Assembly: GCF_000524195.1 (NCBI RefSeq)
Contig: NW_020170383.1
Location: 762,462 to 826,461, forward strand
DNA: 64,000 nucleotides
Reading direction: 5' to 3'
DNA from: Echinococcus granulosus
Lineage: Eukaryota; Platyhelminthes; Cestoda; Cyclophyllidea; Taeniidae
Shown here: one piece after another, positions 24,101 through 35,052 of the stretch
How the letters are laid out: every line of letters starts with the position of its first letter
Position numbering within the stretch: position 1 is the first letter of the stretch
Position numbers and translations under genes: made by a program
Notes under the pieces: model-generated
What the model was told of the DNA's origin: nothing
Database searches by the model: none
What the model saw: only the letters and a program-made list of their open reading frames with translations

Positions 24101-27100
24101 TTAAGTTAGCTTATGATTTTATTCTAGGAACACTTCATAAACTACGCTTTATTTTCGTATCTGTGTAACAGTTATTCATTTACTTTAACATTGCTAAATT
24201 TGTGCAAGGTTTTACTTGGATTGTGACTAATCACTTGTACTATAAATGCACAAGCCTATTCAACCGTCTTTCGACTTCAATTATATCATGTCCAAATGTC
24301 ATTTATCTGTTTGTTGGGGAAAATAATTGCATTTTGTGCACACGCTTGTAGTCGATTCAATTCTGTTGAATTCATCTATTTCTCTTGACTTGTCAAATGT
24401 ATTTATTAAACTGCTCTTACATCCCATCTCCCCGAAGGTGTTGTGTTTCGCCATATTTGTAGCTTTTATTCAATCCCTCAGCCCTCCGCAGAACATGGCA
24501 GTTCATGGGACTGCTACTGGCTCTATTTTTGCCGCTTTTCGTTGCATGATTGGTTTTTTGTGGGGCGATTTAGAAATCCAAAAAGCAGTTAGGGCTCTAC
24601 CACATAGTATAATTCATATATTCTACTTTTTAACACCTATCCTTCAATCATCAGAACGGTGTGCCGTAATTCCTAAATCTGTTTTTGGCTAAAAGTCGTG
24701 CGCTTTGAACGAGAAGTCTTGTGTTGCCTTTGTATTTCTGCAACAGTTTGAAATATTAAATGGTTACCTATGACAACCGTCACTTCCGTTGGTTTCATGC
24801 AAATCGGAATTCTTTAATTGATATGTATTCACGAGCCATTTTGAAATATTTCGTCGTTTGAAATCCAGTTCTGTGTCTGTTGTATTCATTCACTGCATCT
24901 TGAAATCTCTTATATTTTTGTCGTAAGTTCCCGCTTATTTATTAAGTTTACTAACTGTCTGATTGTAAGAAACTGCAGTTGGTTTCTCTTAACCATGTAT
25001 TCAGTAGGGTGTCTTTATTTCTTCGTTTGAAGGAGTCTGGTAACTAAAAGGAAGCTGAATGTTGAAAGCAAGTTATGCGCATTTAAGACCTCACAGATTG
25101 ACCTAACAAATTTCGACACTGAAAAATGTAATCAAATTTCGTTAAACTAGATACTTCAGTATGGCACCTTGGCGCCGCATATTGTGAGCGTCCAACGCAG
25201 GAGGGAAATAGATTATTTAGAACTTTTTGATCTATGCATCGTGGTGCTACAATGGCCTCTCTAGGCTACTACGACTGGGTGTGCTTATTTGTTAAGATGT
25301 AATTGTTGGATTAACTGTACTTCTTCTCAGGATGGAATTCGCTTAATGCTCAGGTTCGCTTCAGTCTTCTACGGTACCTAGGCATAGGCCTATTGAAAGC
25401 ACTTTATTATTAGGTGATTCACACCACCACAGTGGTGTGAATATTACCCTACTCAACCTTATGCTAGGGCATGTAGTGGTAGACTGCTAGCTATCTTCCT
25501 ATCCAATCTATCTTTATTGCATGTTTGCAGGTAAAACTAGGTTTTAGAAAAAATTTATTCGCTTATCTCTGCCTCAGCATCTACTTCTACTCACCTCTCG
25601 TATTGTCTTGTGAGTGGTAGCTATTCGTTGTATGTATTTTACTCAAATTTGCATATACTACATAAAAATTCGTGTAATTTGACACCCCATCAATCAAGTT
25701 CTCGTACGCATAAAGATTTGATGCGCATTAATTTACTCAGCTATTTGAAAACAACTTCGTGTATAGTCGCGAGTTTTAATTCTAATTTTTCATTTTTTTG
25801 GAATTCATTTATGTAAGTTGATTTACACTAGATAAATTCTTTCGACATAGCCACGTAACTAATCACGTTTTTACCAACAGTCTCTTTTAAAGTTGTCTTA
25901 CATATTTATCGGAAATTTGGCCTTCTTACATGTTTGTCGCAAATTCCTTGAAAGGTCTACAAAGATTATTCATCGTTGTTTAGTGTAATAGGTTGGTGAA
26001 CTGGCATTTGCGTTGAGATTTCTGCCTATTCGTGGGTATCCTTTTCCGTTCATTCTGGCCTCCAATTGTATTTTATTACCCCACAGTTGATATTCCGAGC
26101 ACTTTTGAGGGCCTCAGCTTATCCTTTGATTTCCATTCATCATACTTTTCCATGGTTTCGTATAGTGTAGTACGTTAGCACCGCAATTACTCTCGTCTTC
26201 GCAAATACCCTTAAGATCTGTTTTTCGGATCAATGTCCACTGCTTAACAGTGTCCGATTTTTGACACATTGGGTGAATTTGCTTCGGTCTTGATGCGAAA
26301 TATTTACAAAGGTAGTAATCATAAATCTTGTTTTTTATCACCATGTTATCTCAGTAGATGTGCTGGTTGACCTGGACAGCACAACATTACATGATGATTT
26401 TTCATACGAACTTCGAGTTATTTATGGTAGTAGTAGTAGCAGCTGAAAGCTTATTTTCATATGGGTCTGCAGAAAGGCCGAAAGTCAGGCCAGAATCAGA
26501 GGGCGGCGGTGACCAGCGAGCAGCCGCACTACGAGGACCGGGCGGCGAAGCGGCGGGCTCTGGAGAAGGCTATGGCTGCAGGTGGACAGGTCGGTCCCTC
26601 CATCCCCGTCGTTACCACACCCGCCAGTGTCCTCACACCCATAGACGAGACCAACGTGGGAGCTCGTCTGCTCGCTAAGATGGGCTGGAGCAAGGGCGAG
26701 GGTTTGGGCCGGGAGAAAGGTGGTATCGCCGAACCCGTACGTTTCTTCTTTTCCTTATTCGTGTTTATTATTTGACAGATGCTACCCGTGCCAAGACCGG
26801 TGCGTTTTAAGTTATTTTTAATTATGCAGTAGCGTCTTAATTGCTTAAATGAACGGGAGAGTACCATCATGAGTTATAACCTCAGCTCTCTCAGTTATTT
26901 TAACCTCATCGAACTACTTTTATGGAAACGTGTACTATATTTAGTTTGTGCATACAAGGAAATCCTAGCTTTCCTATCGTTTTGCGCCCATTTTACTCGA
27001 TTGGCCTTCAATACTTGAGGTTTTCAAAAGCAGGTTTGGGTGAAAAGCAGTTGCAAAATAAACCCGCGTACAAATGTGGATGACTGAAAAGGTCTAGATT

Positions 27101-27453
27101 TGAATTTACTGCTTTGAACTCGATTCTCGCGTACGCCATTTTGACTATTCTGGTCTGTGCCTTCTCGGACCTCAGCCTGAATGCGCATGCGTCTGTGTAG
27201 TAAATCCAGATACTACTTATGATTCTCCGATATCAATGAATATCATGCTCTTGTTATTCATTATTTCCATCAGATATCAGCAAGTATGCGCCTGGATCAT
27301 CGCGCAGGCCTTGGCTTTGGCAACACTGGCCTTGGCACGAACTCGATTTCGATTGACTCAACCCCCTCGGAACTGCGACATGCTCGAACCCTCTCGGTCA
27401 CACGCGAGCGCTACCGTCAAATTGAGGAGAAGGAACGCCTCAATCAAGCGTAA
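21188..27453 (+). CDS. AGGF1: AGGF1, angiogenic factor with G-patch and FHA domains 1
   Basis: In vertebrates AGGF1 is a nuclear/secreted factor related to splicing proteins; the OCRE, RS and G-patch parts here suggest an RNA-processing role. Exons: 21188-21452, 21489-21616, 21658-21804, 21885-21893 (9-nt microexon, uncertain), 21978-22266, 22799-23124, 23197-23460, 26473-26736, 27274-27453. All phases close, giving 623 residues (human about 714). Domains in order: N-terminal coiled coil (LETKIHLQKEDI onward); OCRE repeats rich in Gly/Tyr (SGYVFDQQTGLYFD, then SGYYYDP); an Arg/Ser-rich stretch in the fifth exon; FHA with LGRN, IHCEI, NGTYVNG and HGDVLRIG; a HIHPGRETCGQC segment also present in the human protein; KIKYGLKK; G-patch KMGWSKGEGLGREKGG; and a tail ending ERYRQIEEKERLNQA. 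The start is set at the ATG six bases after an acceptor-like TTAG. An in-frame ATG at 21176 would lie inside that acceptor. Exon boundaries other than the microexon are well supported. Confidence 0.93.
23461..26472 (+). other. 3-kb intron 7 of AGGF1
   Basis: Bounded by AAAAAG|GTGAGG and GTCTGCAG|AAAGGC. It is strongly T-rich with no recognisable gene or element inside. A perfect short palindrome-like repeat of CACCAC/GTGGTG is seen near 25420-25440. A TAG microsatellite lies at about 26425-26438. Confidence 0.7.
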
Positions 27454-28154
27454 CTGCCTCTGATCTGTACAAAACTCCCCATCCTTGGCACTTTGTGTTT
27501 ATTGTCCATATGGATTCGCCCGGAATATAGCATGCAACTGTAAAGTACTTGCAGGTTTTGTATTAGAGCAAAAAGGAGCAATTATCAACTGTACGGTCGA
27601 TACTGGTTGTTGAAATGAAGATGTAACGATGTGTGACGTAAAAATGCGAATAGCGTGATTTTCATTTCATAATTCTGTAAAACTTAAATGGGTCACATGA
27701 ATGTTCTTGTCTACTGCTGATTCGGCTTGATCAGCCAATGCGAGGCTGAATGCTCTAAACGTGAATGAGTATTTTCAGGGCTTTTGCTAATTCAAGGGGC
27801 TGGGGGTGACCGTTCTGTGTCGTATTTTCGAAGTTGTAATTGCCAAAACGTCTTGTGGTCCGCCTTTTTTCCTTCATCTCCGGCTGGGCTGTTATTGTTG
27901 CATAAATTTGTGCTGATTATATTTTGTACTTTACAGCAGGAGTAAAGCTGTCAATCTTGGTGTCATTTTGATTGATTGCGGCAGCAGGGATGGCAATTGA
28001 GACAGCCTAGTTCCTTCTCTTAGGATAGAAACTAAATAATTGCAGAAAGCCATCTAGGAGCGTAGCTTTCTACAGTTGTTTAATTGTCTTTGATGAAGAG
28101 ATTGCCATCTATAATTCCATACCAGTGAGACACAAGGCCTTAAGTCACACTTTT
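27454..28154. other. 3' flank of AGGF1
   Basis: This should hold the AGGF1 3' UTR. I found no canonical AATAAA within the first 700 bases after the stop codon, so the poly(A) site may use a variant signal or lie further on. Nothing else is recognisable. Confidence 0.5.
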
Positions 28155-29271
28155 TCAAGATACTTTGCCTCCTGAGGCAAACAACCAAGCCCCTTCCGCC
28201 TCGATCACCAGGATAAAATAACAGGCAAACTTTTGCAGCATGAGGCCTTGCGTTGCCCTGCCCATTGATTCACTACTCATAGCCGTTTCCAAAAAACTTT
28301 TCTTACACACATTGTACCGAGCAGATGAATCCCAATAATAAACCGCTCGGTCTCCAGCAGGGAAGTCAGAGTGAGCAATTCCATCTACAGTTGGCCACAC
28401 ACAAAGCAAGCATAGTCTTCTGGAACAAAGTGCTTCAGTGCCACAAGTGCGGCCTGGCGAGTGCGTCGTTTGGAGATAGGCAGTGATGTGTTGCTTCGCT
28501 CAGTGAAAACTTCCATACAAAGGTCACCTTGCATTGTAGATGAGCCAACAAACAATCCAAAAGGGCATCCCTCTACGACGAGGGAAGTAGAGAACAGTAC
28601 ATTGACAGCCCTTGAAGCCTGCTGGCGGCTGTAAGTGCGTGTGGATAAGATCCATTCGCTTGGTCGTCCACAGGACTTTCCCTTCCTTGTTGACGAGTTG
28701 TAGCATTATCACTCACAGTAAATACAACTTTCAGCAAAGATCTTGACACTAAACTTGTTTTATCTTAGTCATCTGCATCTGCATGGAAATCGAATTGTCG
28801 AAACCGCTTCTGGACAGTAGATTTTGCCACTTCATGTGCTCCAATTTCTCTACAAATTAAGCGAGAATTTTTGGTGCTATAAAACCGAGCCAAACTTGGT
28901 TTAAAATGCAGACAAACCTGATACACAACAGATTCAGCCGGTAGGGTATAAAATGAGGCAAATAGCACAGTGCGATGGACTGATGAATGCGTATGTTCCA
29001 TAGTGCATTCAAATGGGCAGACCTTACAAGTTGTTGCAGCGACCTAGACCGGAGACTGTATGGAGCTTGTTGGTTATCCAATAAGAACGCCGGCATATTC
29101 CTTGTACAAACGTTGTAAACACCTACACCTTATTATTTGCTGTGTCGATGAGTTCAGACGCCACGTTTGCCTGATGGCACTTTCACCGCTGCCATTTTTT
29201 TCCAGGGCAGGTCGTTCAAGCGAAGCGTGAACTTTCAAATCATGCGGATGGTGATAGCGCGTCTCGTTCAT
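28155..29271 (-). mobile_element. Possible degenerate mariner-like transposon
   Basis: Two separate minus-strand segments faintly resemble mariner transposases in the right order. Near 28830-28765 a helix-turn-helix-like ending reads STVQKRFRQFDFHADADD, similar to the RWF.RF.SGDF.. motif. Near 28405-28335 the frame reads LLCVWPTVDGIAHSDF followed by PAG, similar to the catalytic-core MLCVWWD..G..H.ELLPPG segment. The spacing is shorter than in an intact element, the frames are broken by stops and shifts, and no terminal inverted repeats were found. The remaining open stretches (28524-28712, 29074-29271) are unassigned. Confidence 0.25.
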
Positions 29272-32200
29272 TCCATTTTTTCTGCCTATGTATAAATAAC
29301 ATTAGCGGCATATTTTCTCGTACGACTTTTGAAGCCTTGATTAGTCATGATTTTCATATTGGGGATAACCTTACTTAAATTCACATTTGCAATTTCTGTA
29401 ACTTCAAAAAATTGCAGTTATTTGATTTGCTATTCAATATGCAGCTTACAGAAGGAAGTTGATTAATGAAAAGCAGTTCGAATGATTTTCCGCGCAAATG
29501 TTTGAGCTTTATTGTCTCTACACTAAATGAGTTATTAGTAAATCGTTGGTTCCTGGATGCGCAACTGTCTGCTGTCTAAAAGATAAAAACTGTTAATATT
29601 TAACTAAGGACGTTGTTTTTCATGCTAAGAACCCTTTTGGGAAAATTTCTAAGATAGTTCATGCGCCAACTCTGACGTGATCTCACTCGATTACACAGCG
29701 AATATGGCAAGTCCGGAAGTATGCGTGTTGTTCGCAATCCACCCACGTTGCTGGATAAGTACGCGATTTTCATAAAGTTAGTAGTTTGTTTCGCATTGTA
29801 GGTCGGAAAAATTCATCCTGCTTCCAGCTATTCTAAACACGCGACAATTTTTTCATTCTAGTGTGTGTGCGTAAATGTGTGTCTGCCGGTGGCTTTTATA
29901 GCCCCGAAGCATTTGAAACATTTTTCACTCTAAAAATAGATTGGCTAAACATCTACTCGTTTAATTCCTACTGCCTCTTGTTATTTTGCAGTCCCACTTG
30001 GGATCTTCCTCTAACATTTTAAAGTTGTTCCGTAAATCAGAACTGCTCTGTTTGTCCAACAAAAACGCGCAGAACCAAATTCATGATTTGAAAATTCTCC
30101 AAAGCTATTTTGAGCTTTATTATATATCCCACTGTATGGCTCTGATCTATCAATTCACCATGTTTCTGGGTAATTTTGCGGATGGGGTCACTTGATCCAG
30201 GTCATTCTAAGGTCAAGCCACATTTGAAGGCTTTTCTTTATGTTGAAATTCGGTTACGCGGACGTTAATAACGCTATGAAGCTAAATTGAATTTGATCTA
30301 AGTGAATAAACAAGTACGCAATACACTAAGCAAGCAAAACTGCCAATTTCGCGAATATTGTGGAGTAATCTATACCTTATTATTTATTTGACGTCCTCTC
30401 TTTGTAATTTGCCTACTCCCACCGATATCCGCAATTTTTAAACTGCCTTAATGTAGCAGCACTGAAAGGTGACCTCTTATTTCTCACCCTTCGATGCATT
30501 CTTACGGCTAGCAACCCTGCATTGTTCGCAGCGCATTTTCTCATACCTCAGGATTTTGGCCTTTTGGCCGATTAACTCGCCTCCCAAATTTTAATTTGAC
30601 CTTCATTTTTCTACCGCCTTGCCAATTTCCTTTGTCATTCATCCTGTTTGCGTTGTTTTCAGTTTTTTATGGCTTGTTTTTCAAAAAAGAGTAGTTCGTT
30701 CTCAAAAACCACCACCTAATTGCACTCTTCACTTGCATTTCACTTACTTTTTACTAGTAGACTCTATTTGTAGGCAGTGTTACCGGACGCTCGGTAACAT
30801 TTCACCTACCGCCTAATTTTGCTTCACCTATGTAGCGAGCACACTACTTCTGCCCTCTCAGATTGGTTATAAGTGCTTGGTACGGTAAATTATGTAGCGC
30901 TTTTCTTGAATACATGGACTACATATTCGGCTTGGCGATTAATATGTTCGGTGGTTATTTTCATTGACCTTGTTTTCTGATTTCAAGTAAGCACAAACCA
31001 TCACACTGTCAAGTCATTGTTATTTAGAGGATTAATATTTCCTACTGCTGTAAATCACTTAACATTTCTGCTCTCTTTACGCTTAGAGCTTAGTATGCCA
31101 TTCCTAAAAGACTTATCTCAATTAACTTAGTTCACCTACCTTCCACCATTGCTGACGTATCCGTTTCACATTCTGAAAGCTATTTTTATACAAGTAAGTG
31201 GATTACTCTCGTATCTCTGCATTCTTTTCCCTTCTGTCCCCAGCAGACATGTATGCGGCCAGCTTCAACCCAATGGACTTAGGTAAAGTGTTCGTAACAA
31301 TAGAAAGTGTAATGTGGTCGTGGTTCCCACTCGCATTCGTGGCATGTTACTTTGGTGATTTGGTACCAGAAAATTTGCAAATTGTTGCACAACTATTTGA
31401 GTTAAGGCGTACCAAGAGCATTTAAGATTGTGGTAAGATCCTCAAGAAGTTATGAGTTCCAGCTCTGCTTTGCATTCATTTCACGCAGTCGAATCCGTGG
31501 CTATAGAGTGGAATAAAGAGTGGCTTATCTCTGAGGTATTTGGAGTTCTACTGACCCCAACAAAAGAATTTCTGCAATCCACTTTTATCGACGCCGACTC
31601 CATTCATGTGAGTGTGTCTACTAGTCGTGCAACTGTGATCAATTCAATGTCGCCAAAACATTCTTTTATTTGGTCGCAGGCATCAGATTTGCTACACAAA
31701 ACTATCTACAGATCTTATAGCTGGAACTGTTACATTTTCGGTAAATGCGGCAAAAAATACTTGGATTTTATATGCTTTTCCCTCATAAGTAATACCTTGA
31801 AACCAAATGCATAATCACCGTCATTCATATTGAGTAGGAACTGAAATAAAATCCTCTCGCTCACCGAAATCTTCACGATATGATTGAGTTCTCCTATGCT
31901 GTATACTTTATGTGCCATAAAAACGCAAGATTTAATGGTATTGTTGACGAGTTTCTGGGACTGTGTAGGAGGCCAGAACCTTTCCCACGTCATTACGGAG
32001 AACTAGTATTTGTGTCGCTCGCCAACTCGTCGCACTATACGCGTTTTTGGAAGGCAGTTTCCCCAGAATTCGCTCGACTGCACAGAGTAAACGCGAAGGT
32101 TAATATTTAACATTTCCCGGAATTAAGAGAGCTTTTTATACGTATGCTGTTTCGCCATTAAGAAAAGTTAGTGGGACACTTATTGCTGATGCTCGTCTAC

Positions 32201-32416
32201 TTACCGCTTGGTTTTGTAAGAAATTCGTAACCATTGAAATTATACGGCCGCTTACCGGTTTTTGCTAAGGATAGTTTATTCATGTGTACTGTACGTAGTG
32301 ACCTGATTGAGTTTGGATCTTCGCGAAGGCCTTACAATCAGCAGGTGAAACAGTAAATCACGTGAGCGTGTTTTGTCACCACTGTCACGAGCGTTACACG
32401 TTATGCACGCATGTTG
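29272..32416. other. Intergenic, no gene confirmed
   Basis: Mostly AT-rich DNA. The right part (31198-32110, plus) has three neighbouring open stretches with fairly protein-like composition, one bounded by a plausible acceptor (TGTGTAG) near 31970 and donor (GCGAAG|GTTAAT) near 32099. None has a motif I can name. See the findings for this cluster. Confidence 0.4.
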
Positions 32417-35052
32417 CTAGCATTGTCCTTTTGCAAAATATCCAATGATGATTGTCCCCTCATTCCTCTTCCAGTTTGTCTTTTTGCAGTGTATTTTAGG
32501 AAAGTGGGGGGGGGGGGGGGGAGGAGTAATCGGCTTGTATAGTTGTACTAAGTTTCCCTGTCGGTAGACGTTAGTCTGTCCATGTTTGTCACAATACTTC
32601 TTCTGCCTGATATATGACAATCGTATTTTCGTGCAATGTTTGAAATTTGTTTTATGCCTTCTTTCAGTCGCAGCACATACTCCAGGACATTGTTGGTTGC
32701 TACTTCTGTGTTTAGTAAGAAAACATCTTAAGGTACTCGCATCGCACGACCTTTTAGCATCTTGAACGATGAAACGCCGGTGGATACATGTACTGTAGTC
32801 CTGTACACGAGGAGGACGCGTCCTAGGCTTAAAGACCCTTTGGTTGTGCATCCTTAGTGAAAGCCTTTGGTAGTCCAATCATAGTGCGATGCGTCCTTTC
32901 AACCCGTTTATTGCCTTGCGGATGTTCAGGTGTCGTGTGTGTCTCGGAGTTCCGGAAGGTCTTGCGTAGTTCAGTTAAGTCGGCTTTTGAAATTAGGACG
33001 TTGTTTGCTGTGGTTCAATTCCGGCACTCCATGCTGAAAAATCCACTGATCGAAAAAAAATGAGGAGATCTTTTCAATGTCCTGTATCTTAATGGGTTCC
33101 GCCTCAGCTACTTTTATGAAGTAGTCTGCCATAACCAGAATATATCTATTTTCTCTCTTGGTGAGTGGTAGAGGGCCTACGATGTCAAAATTAGCCTTTC
33201 CCTACTATCCCTGTGAGCATGGATTGGAGCGATACGATCGCTGTGAGATGAAGCCCTTTGAAGCTCTCTGCAAGGGATGCAGATGTGGCAGAAATCCAGT
33301 ACGCCTAAAGTGAGCGAACGCTACCAGTATCATTTGATCGAGACATCTAGCATCTTCTCTTCGCCCACGTGGCCCAGTTGATCGTGTAATTTTCGGAGAA
33401 TTGTTTTGTGCCAATAATCCTGAGATCACAAGGCGCTTAGGAGAGCCGATACCTTCTTGGTACCATAAAACCTCATCCTTTAGAGAGAGTTTCGACTGTC
33501 CCTTCCATATCCGTCTGGTAGTCTTGCTCGATAAAGTTATCTCTTCCGCTGTGGGTTTATAGGAGGATGTACGGACTCCTCGCATACCAGAGCCGTGGTC
33601 ATCAGGCTCGCTCAAAAATATGGCACCTACGAGGGCACCTGTTTCTGCTACATTACTATGCGTATTTTCCTTTCCTGTACTATACTGTGAAATCGCACTT
33701 TCGCAGTTCCTTGTGGAAGCGTGTAACCGAACGATCTATCTCCTTCATTGTTTTCTACCACGTAAGCGACTGATGAATGGATCTCATTATGAACTTCTCC
33801 GCTTTCAGATATTCTGGAACGTCCAACCATTGTGTAGATAGCGAAAAAGTCACATTGTGCTGCACTTTTCTTTCTCAATTTTTTACTAAGTCGGATAATT
33901 GTGTAAGTAATGGCATGTTCTCTTTCTTTAGTGCCCCATTGTAAGAGTACACCGCCCGCTGCTGCATCGCTCGTGTCAGCTTCCAGTACAAATGGCAGTA
34001 CGCTTGATTCGAAGTTGTGCAATGTTAAAATCAATATGGATCGGAGCATTCGCTTCAATTCTTTAAGCACTTCATCATGCTTGTTTTGCCATTTAAAATG
34101 ATTTTTAACCTGCCTTTCCGCCAATTTATATAGTGGGCCTGCGATATTAGCAAAACTAACAAAGCGTCTGTTCTAATCTGCCTAACCTAGGAAACTACGG
34201 AATTCCGTCTCACTGGTTATGTTGGTTAGGTTCTCACTTATTTCGCACGGTCTTCGATGACTGTCATCCCGTCTGACAAGACTGTATGTCCCAGGAAGTT
34301 GACCGAGAGGTACATAAATCGGCATATCCTTGGCTTAACCCTACGTCTCGGAGACGGTTTAACACTAGTCTCAGGTTGGTGTTACGCTCTCGGGTACCAT
34401 CTGGACAGATTTTACAATGTTTGGGAAATAAGCCAATTCGTACCACTTGCATCAGGCGTTAGAAGGTGACCACTGCGTAACGGAGTCCAAAGGGCATTGT
34501 CTGGAATTCATTAACCACCGTTTGGCGATATGAAAGCTATCTTCTCTCTGCCCGCTTCTGCCACCTCCAATTGCTAATATCATGATTCTAAATCTAGTGT
34601 GGAGAACCAGTATGACCCCTGTGGGGAGTCCAGTTAGTCGCTCATGTGGAGTAAAGGAAAAATGTCCTCCTTCTTTACTGCGTTCAACTTCCTGTAGTCG
34701 ACGCACAGACGTAGACTTCCGTATCCCTTCTTTACTAGGGGTGGTATGCGTCTGGGTGGCTGTCGGATGGGGCCAAGTTCGCTATTATCTACCGTCTGCT
34801 TCACGATACTTTTTTGTCCTAGCTTAACGCCTTGGATGGGAAAGTATTTGTGTACTTAATCAGCAACTCATAGAGTTCTTTTCCTTCGTGGTCGATGACG
34901 AGTAAGCTGCGTGCAAAGGTTAATCCGGCTGTCCATGGGTATAGCTGCGAAATAGAAGAGAGCGTTGTAAATGTCATCGATGACTTCCTTTGGTATCGAA
35001 AGAGCTGCACTAACTTAAGTTTCTTGGCGGGTAGAGAAGGTACCTTCAGCAA
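32417..35052 (-). mobile_element. Decayed Ty3/gypsy retrotransposon pol (RT, RNase H, integrase)
   Basis: A relic of a long terminal repeat retrotransposon polyprotein read on the minus strand, broken by many stops and frameshifts. In order: start of RT near 35052-34760 (ELYELLIKYTNTFP, then RQPPRRIPP); RT core near 34760-34460 (LRLCVDYRKLNA, WFSTLDL, FQTMPFGL); the RT/RNase H connection near 34220-34130 (EFRSFLG, then PLYKL); RNase H near 34124-33650 (FVLEADTSDAAAGGVLLQWG); integrase near 33190-32890 (DIVGPLPLTKRENRYILVMA followed by DYF, later TPEHPQGNKRVERTHR); and the integrase C-terminal segment near 32600-32420 (RQKKYCDKH, GNLVQLYKP). The central integrase aspartate is replaced (HSKQ where families have HSDQ). 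A 16-base G run at 32506-32521 lies in the C-terminal segment. I could not identify gag, protease or LTRs. This copy cannot encode an active element. Confidence 0.88.
32506..32521 (+). repeat. Poly-G run of 16
   Basis: Sixteen consecutive G on the plus strand, equal to a C run on the coding strand of the retrotransposon relic, where it reads as a proline string. Probably a slippage expansion of a shorter proline-coding segment. Confidence 0.9.
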
